Shown here: piece after piece, positions 16,389 through 24,893 of the stretch
Position numbering within the stretch: the stretch's first letter is position 1
How the letters are laid out: every line of letters starts with the position of its first letter
Assembly: GCF_003952525.1 (NCBI RefSeq)
Contig: NZ_CP034451.1
Location: 2,728,001-2,792,000, forward strand
From: Mesorhizobium sp. M3A.F.Ca.ET.080.04.2.1
GTDB lineage: Bacteria > Pseudomonadota > Alphaproteobacteria > Rhizobiales > Rhizobiaceae
Length of the DNA stretch: 64,000 nt
Direction: 5' to 3'
The notes under the pieces: generated by a model
Database searches by the model: none
Seen by the model: the letters and a program-made list of their open reading frames with translations, nothing else
Told to the model about the DNA's origin: nothing
Program-made: the position numbers and the translations under genes

Positions 16389-18221
16389 TCAGCTGTCTTC
16401 GTCGTCGGAAGCCGGCTCAACGGGCAGATCTGCATCGGCCGTCTCGGCTTCCGGTGTATCGGGAATGCGCACATCGATGATCTTCGCGCCGGGGAAGCGG
16501 GCGAGGATCGCGGCGACAGTCGGGTCGCTCCTGGCATCCGAGAAGGCGTTCTCGCGCTTCGTCGTCTCCATTTCGGCCAGGGTCTGGCCGCCCTCGTCCT
16601 TCGAAAGCGAGACCAGCCAGTTGCGACCGGTCCAGGCGCGCAGCTTGGACGTCAGATCGTTGAGCAGCATCTTCGGCGCGTCGTCGGTCAGGCTGACGTC
16701 GATGCGGCCGGGCTCGATGCGGACCAGCCGCACGCAGCGCTTCAAGAGCACTTTGAAGGCGATGTCGCGATTGGCGTCGGCGAGGGCTGCGATATCGGCC
16801 AGCGACTTCACCGGAACGGCGGGCGTCTCGACGACCGGCTCGGGTGCCGGAACGAAGGCCGCCGGCACGGGCTGTGCCTCGACCAGCCGCATCGTCTGCG
16901 CACCACCGTTGGAGGCCGGCATCCGCGCCTGTGCCACCGCGCTTGCGCCGCCGCCATTGCCGGGGCCTGGCACGGCTGCGCTGGCCGGCGCCCCGTTGGC
17001 GCGCGGCGCCCCACTGGCAACGGGTGCGGCATCCTCCAGCGATTTCAATGCCTCGTCGAGCGTCGGCAGGTCGGCGGCATGCGCCAGGCGGATCAGCACC
17101 ATCTCGCCGGCACTGACAGGACGGTTCGAGGACTGCACCTCGGGAATGCCCTTGAGCAGCATCTGCCAGGTGCGCGACAGGACGCGCACCGACAGCGCGC
17201 TGGCGAATTCGGCGCCGCGCCGGCGCTCGTCCTCGGAAAGCGAAGCATCGTCGGCCGCGGACGGGACGAAACGCAGCCGGGTGACGAGATGGTTGAATTC
17301 GGCAAGATCGGTGAGCACGGCGGCCGGATCGGCGCCCGTATCATATTGCGCCCGGAATTCGGCCAATGCCGCCGCGACATCGCCCTTCATGACATGCTCG
17401 AACAGGTCGATGATGCGGGCGCGGTCGGCGAGCCCCAGCATGGCGCGCACGGCCTCTGCGCTCACCGCGCCGCTGCCATGGGCGATCGCCTGGTCGAGGA
17501 TGGAGAGCGAATCGCGCGCCGAGCCCTCGGCGGCGCGGGCGATCATCGCCAGCGCCTCGTCGTCGACCGAGATGCCTTCCTTGGCGGCGATCGCCGCAAG
17601 ATGGGCGACCAGCGCGCCGGCATCGATGCGTCGAAGATCGAAGCGCTGGCAGCGCGACAGCACGGTGATCGGCACCTTGCGGATCTCGGTGGTGGCGAAG
17701 ATGAATTTGACGTGCGGCGGCGGCTCTTCCAGCGTCTTCAACAGGCCGTTGAAGGCTTGGGTGGAGAGCATGTGCACTTCGTCGATGATATAGACCTTGT
17801 AGCGGGCCGACACCGGCGCGTAGCGCACGCGGTCGATGATGTCCCTGATGTCGTCGATGCCGGTATGCGAGGCGGCGTCCATTTCGATCACGTCGACATG
17901 GCGGCCCTCCATGATCGCCTGGCAATGCTCGCCAGGGATTGAGAGGTCGACAGAGGGCTGGTCGACGGTCGCGGTCTTGTAGTTGAGCGCCCGCGCCAGG
18001 ATGCGCGCCGTCGTCGTCTTGCCGACCCCGCGTACGCCGGTCAGCATCCAGGCCTGGGCGATGCGGCCTGTGGCGAAGGCATTGGTCAGCGTGCGGACCA
18101 TCGGCTCCTGGCCGATCAGCTCGGAAAAATTGGAGGGACGATATTTGCGGGCCAGCACGCGATAGGCGCCGGCCTTGCCTGTCTCCAGACTTTCAGCCCC
18201 CACATTTCCGGCTTCGCTCAT
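16389..18221 (-). CDS. dnaX: DNA polymerase III subunits gamma and tau
   Basis: 610 residues; clamp-loader ATPase. Walker A GVRGVGKTT at 62-70, Walker B IIDEVHMLS, sensor-1 region FATTEIRKVP and the SRCQRFDLRR arginine-finger motif are intact. The C-terminal third (from about 370) includes an Ala/Pro-rich linker and a tau-like domain. The zinc module between Walker A and EMDAASH normally has four cysteines; here only one remains in this stretch (HCQAIMEGR). First gene of the dnaX-ybaB group; ffs lies just upstream on the same strand. Confidence 0.97.
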   Translation of the reverse strand: MSEAGNVGAESLETGKAGAYRVLARKYRPSNFSELIGQEPMVRTLTNAFATGRIAQAWMLTGVRGVGKTTTARILARALNYKTATVDQPSVDLSIPGEHCQAIMEGRHVDVIEMDAASHTGIDDIRDIIDRVRYAPVSARYKVYIIDEVHMLSTQAFNGLLKTLEEPPPHVKFIFATTEIRKVPITVLSRCQRFDLRRIDAGALVAHLAAIAAKEGISVDDEALAMIARAAEGSARDSLSILDQAIAHGSGAVSAEAVRAMLGLADRARIIDLFEHVMKGDVAAALAEFRAQYDTGADPAAVLTDLAEFNHLVTRLRFVPSAADDASLSEDERRRGAEFASALSVRVLSRTWQMLLKGIPEVQSSNRPVSAGEMVLIRLAHAADLPTLDEALKSLEDAAPVASGAPRANGAPASAAVPGPGNGGGASAVAQARMPASNGGAQTMRLVEAQPVPAAFVPAPEPVVETPAVPVKSLADIAALADANRDIAFKVLLKRCVRLVRIEPGRIDVSLTDDAPKMLLNDLTSKLRAWTGRNWLVSLSKDEGGQTLAEMETTKRENAFSDARSDPTVAAILARFPGAKIIDVRIPDTPEAETADADLPVEPASDDEDS

Positions 18222-18328
18222 TCGCCGTCAAAAGCTCCAAGGACCGCGACGGAAGGCGGCCGATTCCTGCGCACAGTCTCGCCCGCACGGCTTGGCGCCG
18301 TCAATGTCGCGGGAGCAAGGCGAAGAGG

Positions 18329-18426
18329 CGGGAGGCTGGAACAATGACCCGTTCCGGGCTCGTTAGGGCTGCTTCCTTCCGGACCTGACCCGGTTGGCGA
18401 GTGGATCGTCCACCACCAACCTCCCG
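18329..18426 (-). ncRNA. ffs: Signal recognition particle RNA (4.5S, bacterial small type)
   Basis: On the minus strand the universally conserved apical core GGTCAGGTCCGGAAGGAAGC is present, which binds Ffh. The flanks pair as CGGGAGG (5') with CCTCCCG (3'), giving the terminal helix and a transcript of about 98 nt. It is in the common rhizobial place next to dnaX. End points are estimated from the pairing. Confidence 0.95.
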
Positions 18427-18603
18427 CGCTCCATATCGGCAATTCGGCGGCGAAATGCAAGGGTAGAGGTGAATGACGCGCCGGCCCCATAGGCGGGAAA
18501 GCCTTCAAATCCGCAGCAGCGGCCAATGAATCACTTGCAGCCACCTTGCCGCCGCTCTAGCGTTCAGGGTTTGAAGCATTCACAAAAAACGAAGGAAACG
18601 CCT

Positions 18604-19023
18604 ATGCTGCCGGGCCTCAAGGCCGGATTTGCGCTGGATGCCCGGCTCGAAGCGGACAGCGAGCAGCTGATGTGGCTCGGCCTGTGCGAACTCAGGCTGA
18701 TGAACGACCGGCGCTGGCCGTGGCTCATTCTGGTGCCGCAACGCCCAGGCGTAGAAGAGATTCACGAGATGACTCCGCTCGACCAGACCATGCTCATCTT
18801 CGAAACCAACATGGTGGCGCAGGCGCTGAAGAAGACGACCGGCTGCACCAAGATCAACACAGGGGCGCTCGGCAACATCGTGCGCCAGCTGCATGTCCAC
18901 GTCATCGCCCGGTCCGAGGGCGATCCCGGCTGGCCCGGACCCGTTTGGGGGCACGGCATACGCGAGCCCTACAAAAGTTCCGAGATCCGTCGCTTTGCCG
19001 AAACCATCAAGGCAGCGCTATAG
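18604..19023 (+). CDS. HIT-family protein
   Basis: 139 residues. Start at MLPGLKAGFA with AAGGAAA upstream. The histidine triad region reads QLHVHVIAR (95-103), where the first His of the H-x-H-x-H pattern is Gln, while the nucleophile His97 and His99 remain; the GNIVRQ lead-in is typical of the family. HIT proteins hydrolyse or transfer nucleoside monophosphates; the substrate here is unknown. Next to nudC, another nucleotide-processing gene, 41 bp away. Confidence 0.88.
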   Translation: MLPGLKAGFALDARLEADSEQLMWLGLCELRLMNDRRWPWLILVPQRPGVEEIHEMTPLDQTMLIFETNMVAQALKKTTGCTKINTGALGNIVRQLHVHVIARSEGDPGWPGPVWGHGIREPYKSSEIRRFAETIKAAL

Positions 19024-19064
19024 ACTGACGCCTCACACCGTTCCGAACAATTTTTCGAGTCCCC

Positions 19065-20009
19065 ATGAGCTTTCGCCTGTTTGACGCGCCATTGCGCGAG
19101 CCGAGCCAGTTCGTCGGCTTTGCCGGCAATCAGATCGACCGGCAATCGGAAAACCGCGCCGACGACGCCGTGGAAAAGGCGCTCGCCGACCGATCGACGC
19201 GGCTCCTGCTGATGCATGGCGGCCGGCTTTATCTCAAGCTGGAGGACGGCAGATTCGATCCCTGGTTTGGGGCGGCGGAAAGTCAGCCCTACGAGGCCTC
19301 GCTCGAGCGCGGCGTGCTGCTCGGCATTTCCGACAGCGGCCCGGTGCTGGCCGTGCCCGCCGGCATCGAGCCGGAGAGTCTGCCCGAGACGGTCAAAGCG
19401 ATCGACTACCGCTCCGTCTATATGCAGGGACTGATCGACGAGGGCGCGGCCGGAGCGCTGGCGCAAGGGGCGGCGCTGCTTGCCTGGCATGCCAGCCACG
19501 CCTTCTGCAGCAAATGCGGCAATCCTTCGGAAATGCGGGCGGGCGGCTACAGGCGACACTGCCCGACCTGCGGCACCGACCATTTTCCGCGCACGGATCC
19601 GGTGGCGATCATGCTGACGGTGACGCGCGAGAAATGCCTGCTGGGGCGCGGACGCCATTTCGCGCCGGGCATGTATTCGGCGCTTGCCGGCTTCATCGAA
19701 CCGGGAGAGACCATCGAGGCGGCGGTGCGCCGCGAGACGCTGGAAGAAGCCGGGATTCGGCTCGGCCGCGTCGTCTACCATGCCAGCCAGCCCTGGCCGT
19801 TCCCCTATTCGCTGATGATCGGCTGTTTCGGCGAACCGCTCAACGAGGATATCCAGGCCGATCTCAACGAGTTGGAGGACTGCCGCTGGTTTGCGCGCGA
19901 GGAGGTCCGCTCCATGCTGGAGCGAACGCATCCCGACAATCTGATCACGCCGCCGAAAGGGGCGATCGCGCATCACCTCATCCGCGCCTGGGTCGACAGC
20001 GCGCAATGA
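19065..20009 (+). CDS. nudC: NAD+ diphosphatase / NADH pyrophosphatase
   Basis: 314 residues. Hydrolyses NAD(H) to NMN(H) and AMP and can remove NAD caps from RNA. A zinc ribbon (CSKCG...CPTCG) precedes the Nudix box GFIEPGETIEAAVRRETLEE, followed by the NudC-specific SQPWPFPYS motif, which separates it from other Nudix enzymes. N-terminal NUDIX-like domain is present. It is followed after 16 bp by a Dabb protein gene. Confidence 0.96.
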   Translation: MSFRLFDAPLREPSQFVGFAGNQIDRQSENRADDAVEKALADRSTRLLLMHGGRLYLKLEDGRFDPWFGAAESQPYEASLERGVLLGISDSGPVLAVPAGIEPESLPETVKAIDYRSVYMQGLIDEGAAGALAQGAALLAWHASHAFCSKCGNPSEMRAGGYRRHCPTCGTDHFPRTDPVAIMLTVTREKCLLGRGRHFAPGMYSALAGFIEPGETIEAAVRRETLEEAGIRLGRVVYHASQPWPFPYSLMIGCFGEPLNEDIQADLNELEDCRWFAREEVRSMLERTHPDNLITPPKGAIAHHLIRAWVDSAQ

Positions 20010-20025
20010 AAGCCGGAGAGGGGCA

Positions 20026-20325
20026 ATGATCCGTCACACCGTCGTGTTCACGCTGAAGCATGCGCCGCATTCTCTGGAGGAGAAGCGCTTCCTCCATGAC
20101 GCCAAGAAGATCCTCGCCGGGATCAAGGGCGTCACTCATTTCGAGCAGTTGCGGCAGGTCAGCCCCAAGAACGACTATCGCTTCGGCTTCTCGATGGAGT
20201 TCGCCGACCAGGCCGCCTACACCCGATACAACGAGCACCCCGACCATGTCGCCTTCGTCCGCGACCGCTGGATGCCGGAGGTCGAGGCGTTCATGGAGAT
20301 CGATTACGTGCCGCTCGGGTTTTAG
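20026..20325 (+). CDS. Dabb (stress-responsive A/B barrel) domain protein
   Basis: 99 residues with a good ribosome site (GGAGAGG). It begins MIRHTVVFTLKHAP and has the central FSMEFADQAAYTRYNEHPDH block of the dimeric alpha-beta barrel family. The function of most members is unknown. Probably co-transcribed with nudC; ends 9 bp before the convergent pheA. Confidence 0.9.
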   Translation: MIRHTVVFTLKHAPHSLEEKRFLHDAKKILAGIKGVTHFEQLRQVSPKNDYRFGFSMEFADQAAYTRYNEHPDHVAFVRDRWMPEVEAFMEIDYVPLGF

Positions 20326-20334
20326 CTCGTCGGC

Positions 20335-21198
20335 CTAATCCGCGATCTTCCACTGCTCGCGCGACGCGCTTGCCGGATAGACGCCGAGGATCCGCATCTC
20401 GCGCGAGAAGAAGCGCAGTTCGTCGAGCGCCAGCTTGACCAGCGGATCGTCGGGATGGCCCTCGATATCGGCATAGAACAGCGTCGCGGTGAAGGCGCCG
20501 AGTTGGTAGCTCTCGAGCTTGGTCATGTTGATGCCGTTGGTGGCGAAGCCGCCCATGGCCTTGTAAAGCGCGGCCGGCACGTTGCGGACGCGGAAGATGA
20601 ATGTGGTCATCATCTTGGCATCGGCCGACGGGCGTTCGGCCCATTGCTTGTTCTTGGTCAGCACGACGAAGCGGGTGACGTTGCTGTCGGTGTCCTCGAC
20701 ATTCTTCTCGAGTATGTCCAGGCCATAGAGTTCCGCGGCGAGCGCCGGCGCGAGCGAGGCCATGGTCCGGTCCTTGAGCTCGGAAATCAACTTCGCCGAA
20801 CCGGCGGTGTCGCCGGCGACCACCGGCTTCCAGCCATTCTTGCGGATGTATTTGCGGCACTGGCCAAGCGCATGAATATGGCTGTGCACGGTCTTGATCT
20901 CTTCGCGCCTGACGCCGGGCAGCACCATCAGCTGGAAGTGGATCGGCAGAAAATACTCGCCGACGATATGCAGCCTGGATTCCGGAAGCAGATGGTGGAT
21001 GTCGGCGACGCGCCCGGCGATGGTGTTCTCAATCGGGATCATGGCGAGTTCGGCCTTGCCGGTCTCGACCGCATTGAAGGCATCCTCGAAGGTCGGACAG
21101 GGCAACGGCTGCATCGACGGGAACATGTTGCGGCAGGCGGTGTCGGAGTTGGCGCCTGGTTCGCCCTGGAAGGAAATTCTGTTGATCTTTTCGGGCAT
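20335..21198 (-). CDS. pheA: Prephenate dehydratase
   Basis: 287 residues. Converts prephenate to phenylpyruvate in phenylalanine synthesis. The PDT domain starts ISFQGEPGANSDTACR and contains the catalytic TRF motif in DSNVTRFVVL; an ACT domain (about 200-275, with KLESYQLGAF) provides feedback control by phenylalanine. No chorismate mutase domain is fused, as is normal in alphaproteobacteria. Followed upstream by kdsB on the same strand with 26 bp between them. Confidence 0.96.
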   Translation of the reverse strand: MPEKINRISFQGEPGANSDTACRNMFPSMQPLPCPTFEDAFNAVETGKAELAMIPIENTIAGRVADIHHLLPESRLHIVGEYFLPIHFQLMVLPGVRREEIKTVHSHIHALGQCRKYIRKNGWKPVVAGDTAGSAKLISELKDRTMASLAPALAAELYGLDILEKNVEDTDSNVTRFVVLTKNKQWAERPSADAKMMTTFIFRVRNVPAALYKAMGGFATNGINMTKLESYQLGAFTATLFYADIEGHPDDPLVKLALDELRFFSREMRILGVYPASASREQWKIAD

Positions 21199-21224
21199 GC
21201 GCCAAAGTCTCTCTTGCGGAGGTC

Positions 21225-21953
21225 TCAGTTTGAAAGAATTCGCCTTGCGCGCTCGAGATCGGCGGGCGTATCGACGCCGAGCGGCAGCGATCGGACGATT
21301 TCGGCGTCGATGCGCATGCCGGCTTCCAGCGCCCGCAACTGCTCCAGCCGCTCCCGGCGCTCCAGCGGCGACGGCGTCAGCGCCACGAAGCGTTCGAGTG
21401 CAGCGCGCCGATAGGCGTAGAGGCCGATGTGGTGGTAGAGGGGCCCCTCGCCCCAGGGTGCTGTGGCACGCGTGAAATAGAGCGCCTTGAGCCGGGTCTC
21501 CGACAGCGGCGAGCCGACGATCTTGACGACGTTCGGGTTGGTCTTCTCCTCGTCGCGGACGATCTCGACGCCGAGCGTGGCGATGTCGACAGCGGCGTCG
21601 GCGAAAGGCCGCAGCGATGCGCCGATGATTTCGGGATCGATGGTCGGGAGGTCGCCCTGCACATTAACGATGGTCTCGACCTTGTCATGCGGATCGAGCG
21701 CGGTGAGCGCCTCGAAAATGCGGTCGGACCCCGATTCATGATCCGACCGTGTCATGACCGCTTCGAAGCCATGCGAGCGAACGGCGTCCGCAACCGCGTC
21801 GCTGTCGGTCGCCACGACGACGCGGCCAAGCCCGGCTTCGGTTCCGCGGCGCGCGACATGCACGATCATCGGCACGCCGGCAATGTCTGCCAGCGGCTTG
21901 CCCGGCAGGCGCGTCGAGGCCATGCGGGCGGGGATCAGGATCAATGTCGACAT
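21225..21953 (-). CDS. kdsB: 3-deoxy-manno-octulosonate cytidylyltransferase
   Basis: 242 residues starting [20 protein letters not shown], the CMP-KDO synthetase nucleotide-binding motif. Activates KDO with CTP for lipopolysaccharide inner core. QGDLPTIDP near 97 and the [10 protein letters not shown] region near 185 agree with KdsB. An upstream in-frame ATG at 21995 is rejected because it adds residues not seen in the family. Confidence 0.96.
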   Translation of the reverse strand: MSTLILIPARMASTRLPGKPLADIAGVPMIVHVARRGTEAGLGRVVVATDSDAVADAVRSHGFEAVMTRSDHESGSDRIFEALTALDPHDKVETIVNVQGDLPTIDPEIIGASLRPFADAAVDIATLGVEIVRDEEKTNPNVVKIVGSPLSETRLKALYFTRATAPWGEGPLYHHIGLYAYRRAALERFVALTPSPLERRERLEQLRALEAGMRIDAEIVRSLPLGVDTPADLERARRILSN

Positions 21954-22144
21954 GGGACTTTCGAGGCGGCCGGGAAAGCGGATGGAAAGTGGCAAAAGGT
22001 CTCACTGGAAGCGCCCTTATAGGTGTTGCAACGCCGAAGCAAAAGACCTAGTTTCCGCGCGATTTAACCGGCCTTCGAGGCCGTTCGCGATACCGACGGA
22101 CGGAGTGGACGGGATGGTCCGCCGGAAAAGGGAGCAAGGGGCGT

Positions 22145-22798
22145 ATGGATTCCAACGAAGTCAACAAGCTGCTCGGCGGATTCCTCGGTACCGTCTTCAT
22201 CGTGTTTTCGGTGGGCATCGTCTCGGATGCGCTGTTCGCCTCGCCGGCGCCCGAGAAGCCCGGCTTCGCCATCGAGGCGGCCGAGCCGACCGAAGGCGGC
22301 GCCGCTGGACCTGCCGCCGAAGCCAAGCCGATCGCAGACCTGCTCGCCACCGCCAATGTCGAGGCGGGCGCGGCCGTCTTCAAGAAGTGCCAGGCCTGCC
22401 ACTCCGGCGAAAAGGGCGGCCCCAACAAGGTCGGCCCTGATCTGTGGGACATCGTCGACCGCCCTGTCGCCGAGCATGAAGGCTTTGCCTATTCGGCCGG
22501 CATGAAGGATTTTTCGAAGGGCGGCGCCGAGAAGTGGACCTACGATAATCTCAACCACTTCATCAACGCGCCGAAGAAGTTCGTGAAGGGCACGGCCATG
22601 GGCTTCGCCGGCCTGCCCAAGGATGAAGACCGCGCCAACGTGATCGCCTATCTGCGCACGCTGTCGGACAGTCCGAAGCCGCTGCCGCAGCCGGGTGCTT
22701 CGGCCGAAGCCAAGCCCGCCGAAGGCGCGAAGCCGGCGGAAGCCGCCAAGCCGGCAGAAGGAGCCGCGCCGGCAAAGCCGGCGGCGCCCGCTCAATAA
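22145..22798 (+). CDS. cycM: Membrane-anchored cytochrome c (CycM type)
   Basis: 217 residues. One N-terminal membrane helix (about 8-30) anchors the protein, and a class I cytochrome c domain follows with CQACH at 82-86 and the axial Met in GTAMGF. CycM-type cytochromes carry electrons from the bc1 complex to terminal oxidase. The last 40 residues are Ala/Pro/Lys/Glu-rich repeats and likely disordered. A strong terminator lies 25 bp downstream. Confidence 0.95.
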   Translation: MDSNEVNKLLGGFLGTVFIVFSVGIVSDALFASPAPEKPGFAIEAAEPTEGGAAGPAAEAKPIADLLATANVEAGAAVFKKCQACHSGEKGGPNKVGPDLWDIVDRPVAEHEGFAYSAGMKDFSKGGAEKWTYDNLNHFINAPKKFVKGTAMGFAGLPKDEDRANVIAYLRTLSDSPKPLPQPGASAEAKPAEGAKPAEAAKPAEGAAPAKPAAPAQ

Positions 22799-22822
22799 AC
22801 AATTTGTCATTGAAGGCAACCT

Positions 22823-22853
22823 CAGAAAAGCCGGGTTCGTTCCGGCTTTTCTG
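22823..22853 (+). terminator. Rho-independent terminator after cycM
   Basis: Perfect 12 bp stem CAGAAAAGCCGG / CCGGCTTTTCTG around a 7-base loop. The A-tract and T-tract lie inside the stem, so it could act in both directions. Confidence 0.85.
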
Positions 22854-22937
22854 TTAGGAAAACCGCATACGTGGCGACAAAAGCCGTCGCTTGCGGTTTT
22901 CACCGGCGTCAAATGATCTAGATTGCCGGTGGGCGAA

Positions 22938-22987
22938 GCAATTCCAGGAAAAGTGGGATCCGGTTTCCGTTCGGAATTGCGTCAAAC
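22938..22987. repeat. Short palindromic repeat, GCAATTCC family
   Basis: GCAATTCCAGGAAAAGTG ... CCGGTTTCCGTTCGGAATTGC, an imperfect inverted repeat ending GTCAAA, just upstream of yejA1. Confidence 0.85.
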
Positions 22988-23015
22988 GCTCGAAGGCTCG
23001 TGACGAGGAGAACGC

Positions 23016-24893
23016 ATGACGGTGGGCCGCTCCCCGACATTTTTCGCATCGCTGGCGGTTGCCTTTATCGTCAGCCTGCAGGCCAGCTTCGCCGACGAAT
23101 GGCGCACCACCTCCTCGCTAATCGGTCCCTCCAAGTACGGCGACAACTTCCAGCGCTACGACTACGTCAATCCGAACGCGCCGAAGGGCGGCACGTACAA
23201 CACCGTTGTCGTCGGCACTTTCGACAGCTTCAATCCCTACATCGTGCAGGGGTCGCCGGCGGCCGGCTTCGCAGAGTTCGGCGGCGGGCTTCTCTACGAC
23301 ACGCTGATGGATCAGGCGACGGACGAAGGCAGCGTCAGCCATCCGCTGGTCGCCGAGGCCTATAAGTATCCCTCGGATTATTCGTCCGCGACCTACCGGC
23401 TCAACCCTCGAGCCAAATGGCATGACGGCCAGCCGATCACCGTCGACGACGTGATCTGGTCGTTCCAGGTGCTGAAGGCCAACAGCCCGATGTACAGCCG
23501 CTATTTCGAGAACGTGACCGAAGCGGTCGCCGTCTCGGATCGCGAGGTCGAGTTCCATTTCAACCAGAAGGGCAATCGCGAATTGCCCAAGATCCTTGGC
23601 GATCTGGTTGTGTTGCCGAAGCACTGGTGGGAAGGCACCGACGCCAGCGGCAAGAAGCGCGACATCACAAAGTCGACGCTCGAGCCGCCGCTCGGTTCGG
23701 CAGCCTACAAGATCGCCAGCTTCAAGCCAGGTTCGGAGATCGTCTGGCAGCGCGTGCCCGACTACTGGGGCGCCAAGCTGCCGGTGAAGATCGGGCGCGA
23801 AAACTTCGATACCCAGCGCTTCACCTACATCCTGGATGACAACGCCGCCTGGCAAGCTTTCACCAAAGGCGGACTTCAAGATATCAAGTCGGAGAACAGC
23901 TCAAGGCGTTGGGCGACATTTTACAATTTCCCCGCAACCAAGGCCGGCGACGTCATCAAGAAAGAGTTCAAGACCACCTCGCCGGAGCCGATGCAGGCAT
24001 TCATGCTCAATCAGCGGCGGCCGCTGTTCCAGGATCGGCTGGTGCGAGCGGCGCTGACTTATCCGTTCGACTTCGAGACGATGAACCGCACGCTGTTCTT
24101 CAACTCGAACACGCGCACGCAGAGCTATTTCCAAGGCACCGAGCTGGCGTCGAGCGGGCTGCCGCAAGGCAAGGAACTGGAAATTCTGGAAAAGTACCGC
24201 GACAAGCTGCCTCCCGAACTGTTCACGCAGGAATTCAAGCTGCCGGTCTATGACTCGCCGCAGTCGGAACGGAAATATCTGAAGCAGGCGGTCGATCTTT
24301 TCGCCCAGGCGGGCTGGGTGATCAAGGGCGGCAAGATGGTGAACGCCAAGACCGGTCAGCCGTTCAAATTCGAGGTCCTCGGCGCGGCCGACACGGATCA
24401 GGTCATCTCCAGCCCCTGGATCGCCAATCTGCGCAAGATCGGCGTCGATGCGACGCTGCGCATCATCGATCCAACCCAGTACATCAACCGCCGCAACAAT
24501 TTCGACTATGACGTCATCATCGGCCAGCTCGGTCAGTCGGAATCGCCCGGCAACGAGCAGCGCGATTTCTGGAGCTCGAAGGCTGCGGAGACGCCGGGAT
24601 CGCGCAATTATTCCGGCATCAAGAATCCAGTCGTCGATGCGCTGGTCGACCGCATCATCTTCGCCACCGACCGCGAGGACCTCGTCGCCGCCACCCATGC
24701 GCTCGATCGGGTGCTGTTGTGGAACTACTACGTCGTGCCGCAATATTACCGCGCGGTGGTGTGGCTCGCCTACTGGAACAAGTTCGGCATGCCGCAGAAG
24801 CAGCCGAGCTACCGCGGCGTCGATATCGATTCCTGGTGGATCGATCCCGACAAAGAAAACGCGCTGGCAGCCAAGTACAAGGCACTCAACTGA
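23016..24893 (+). CDS. yejA1: Peptide ABC transporter substrate-binding protein YejA (first copy)
   Basis: 625 residues with a Sec signal peptide (1-26). SBP_bac_5 fold; the YDYVNPNAPKGGTYN and GLLYDTLM motifs are typical of YejA. Binds peptides, including microcin C-type peptides in other bacteria, and in Sinorhizobium meliloti the Yej system helps survival against plant NCR peptides. Its stop overlaps the start of a second YejA (TGATG), so both are made together. Confidence 0.92.
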   Translation: MTVGRSPTFFASLAVAFIVSLQASFADEWRTTSSLIGPSKYGDNFQRYDYVNPNAPKGGTYNTVVVGTFDSFNPYIVQGSPAAGFAEFGGGLLYDTLMDQATDEGSVSHPLVAEAYKYPSDYSSATYRLNPRAKWHDGQPITVDDVIWSFQVLKANSPMYSRYFENVTEAVAVSDREVEFHFNQKGNRELPKILGDLVVLPKHWWEGTDASGKKRDITKSTLEPPLGSAAYKIASFKPGSEIVWQRVPDYWGAKLPVKIGRENFDTQRFTYILDDNAAWQAFTKGGLQDIKSENSSRRWATFYNFPATKAGDVIKKEFKTTSPEPMQAFMLNQRRPLFQDRLVRAALTYPFDFETMNRTLFFNSNTRTQSYFQGTELASSGLPQGKELEILEKYRDKLPPELFTQEFKLPVYDSPQSERKYLKQAVDLFAQAGWVIKGGKMVNAKTGQPFKFEVLGAADTDQVISSPWIANLRKIGVDATLRIIDPTQYINRRNNFDYDVIIGQLGQSESPGNEQRDFWSSKAAETPGSRNYSGIKNPVVDALVDRIIFATDREDLVAATHALDRVLLWNYYVVPQYYRAVVWLAYWNKFGMPQKQPSYRGVDIDSWWIDPDKENALAAKYKALN

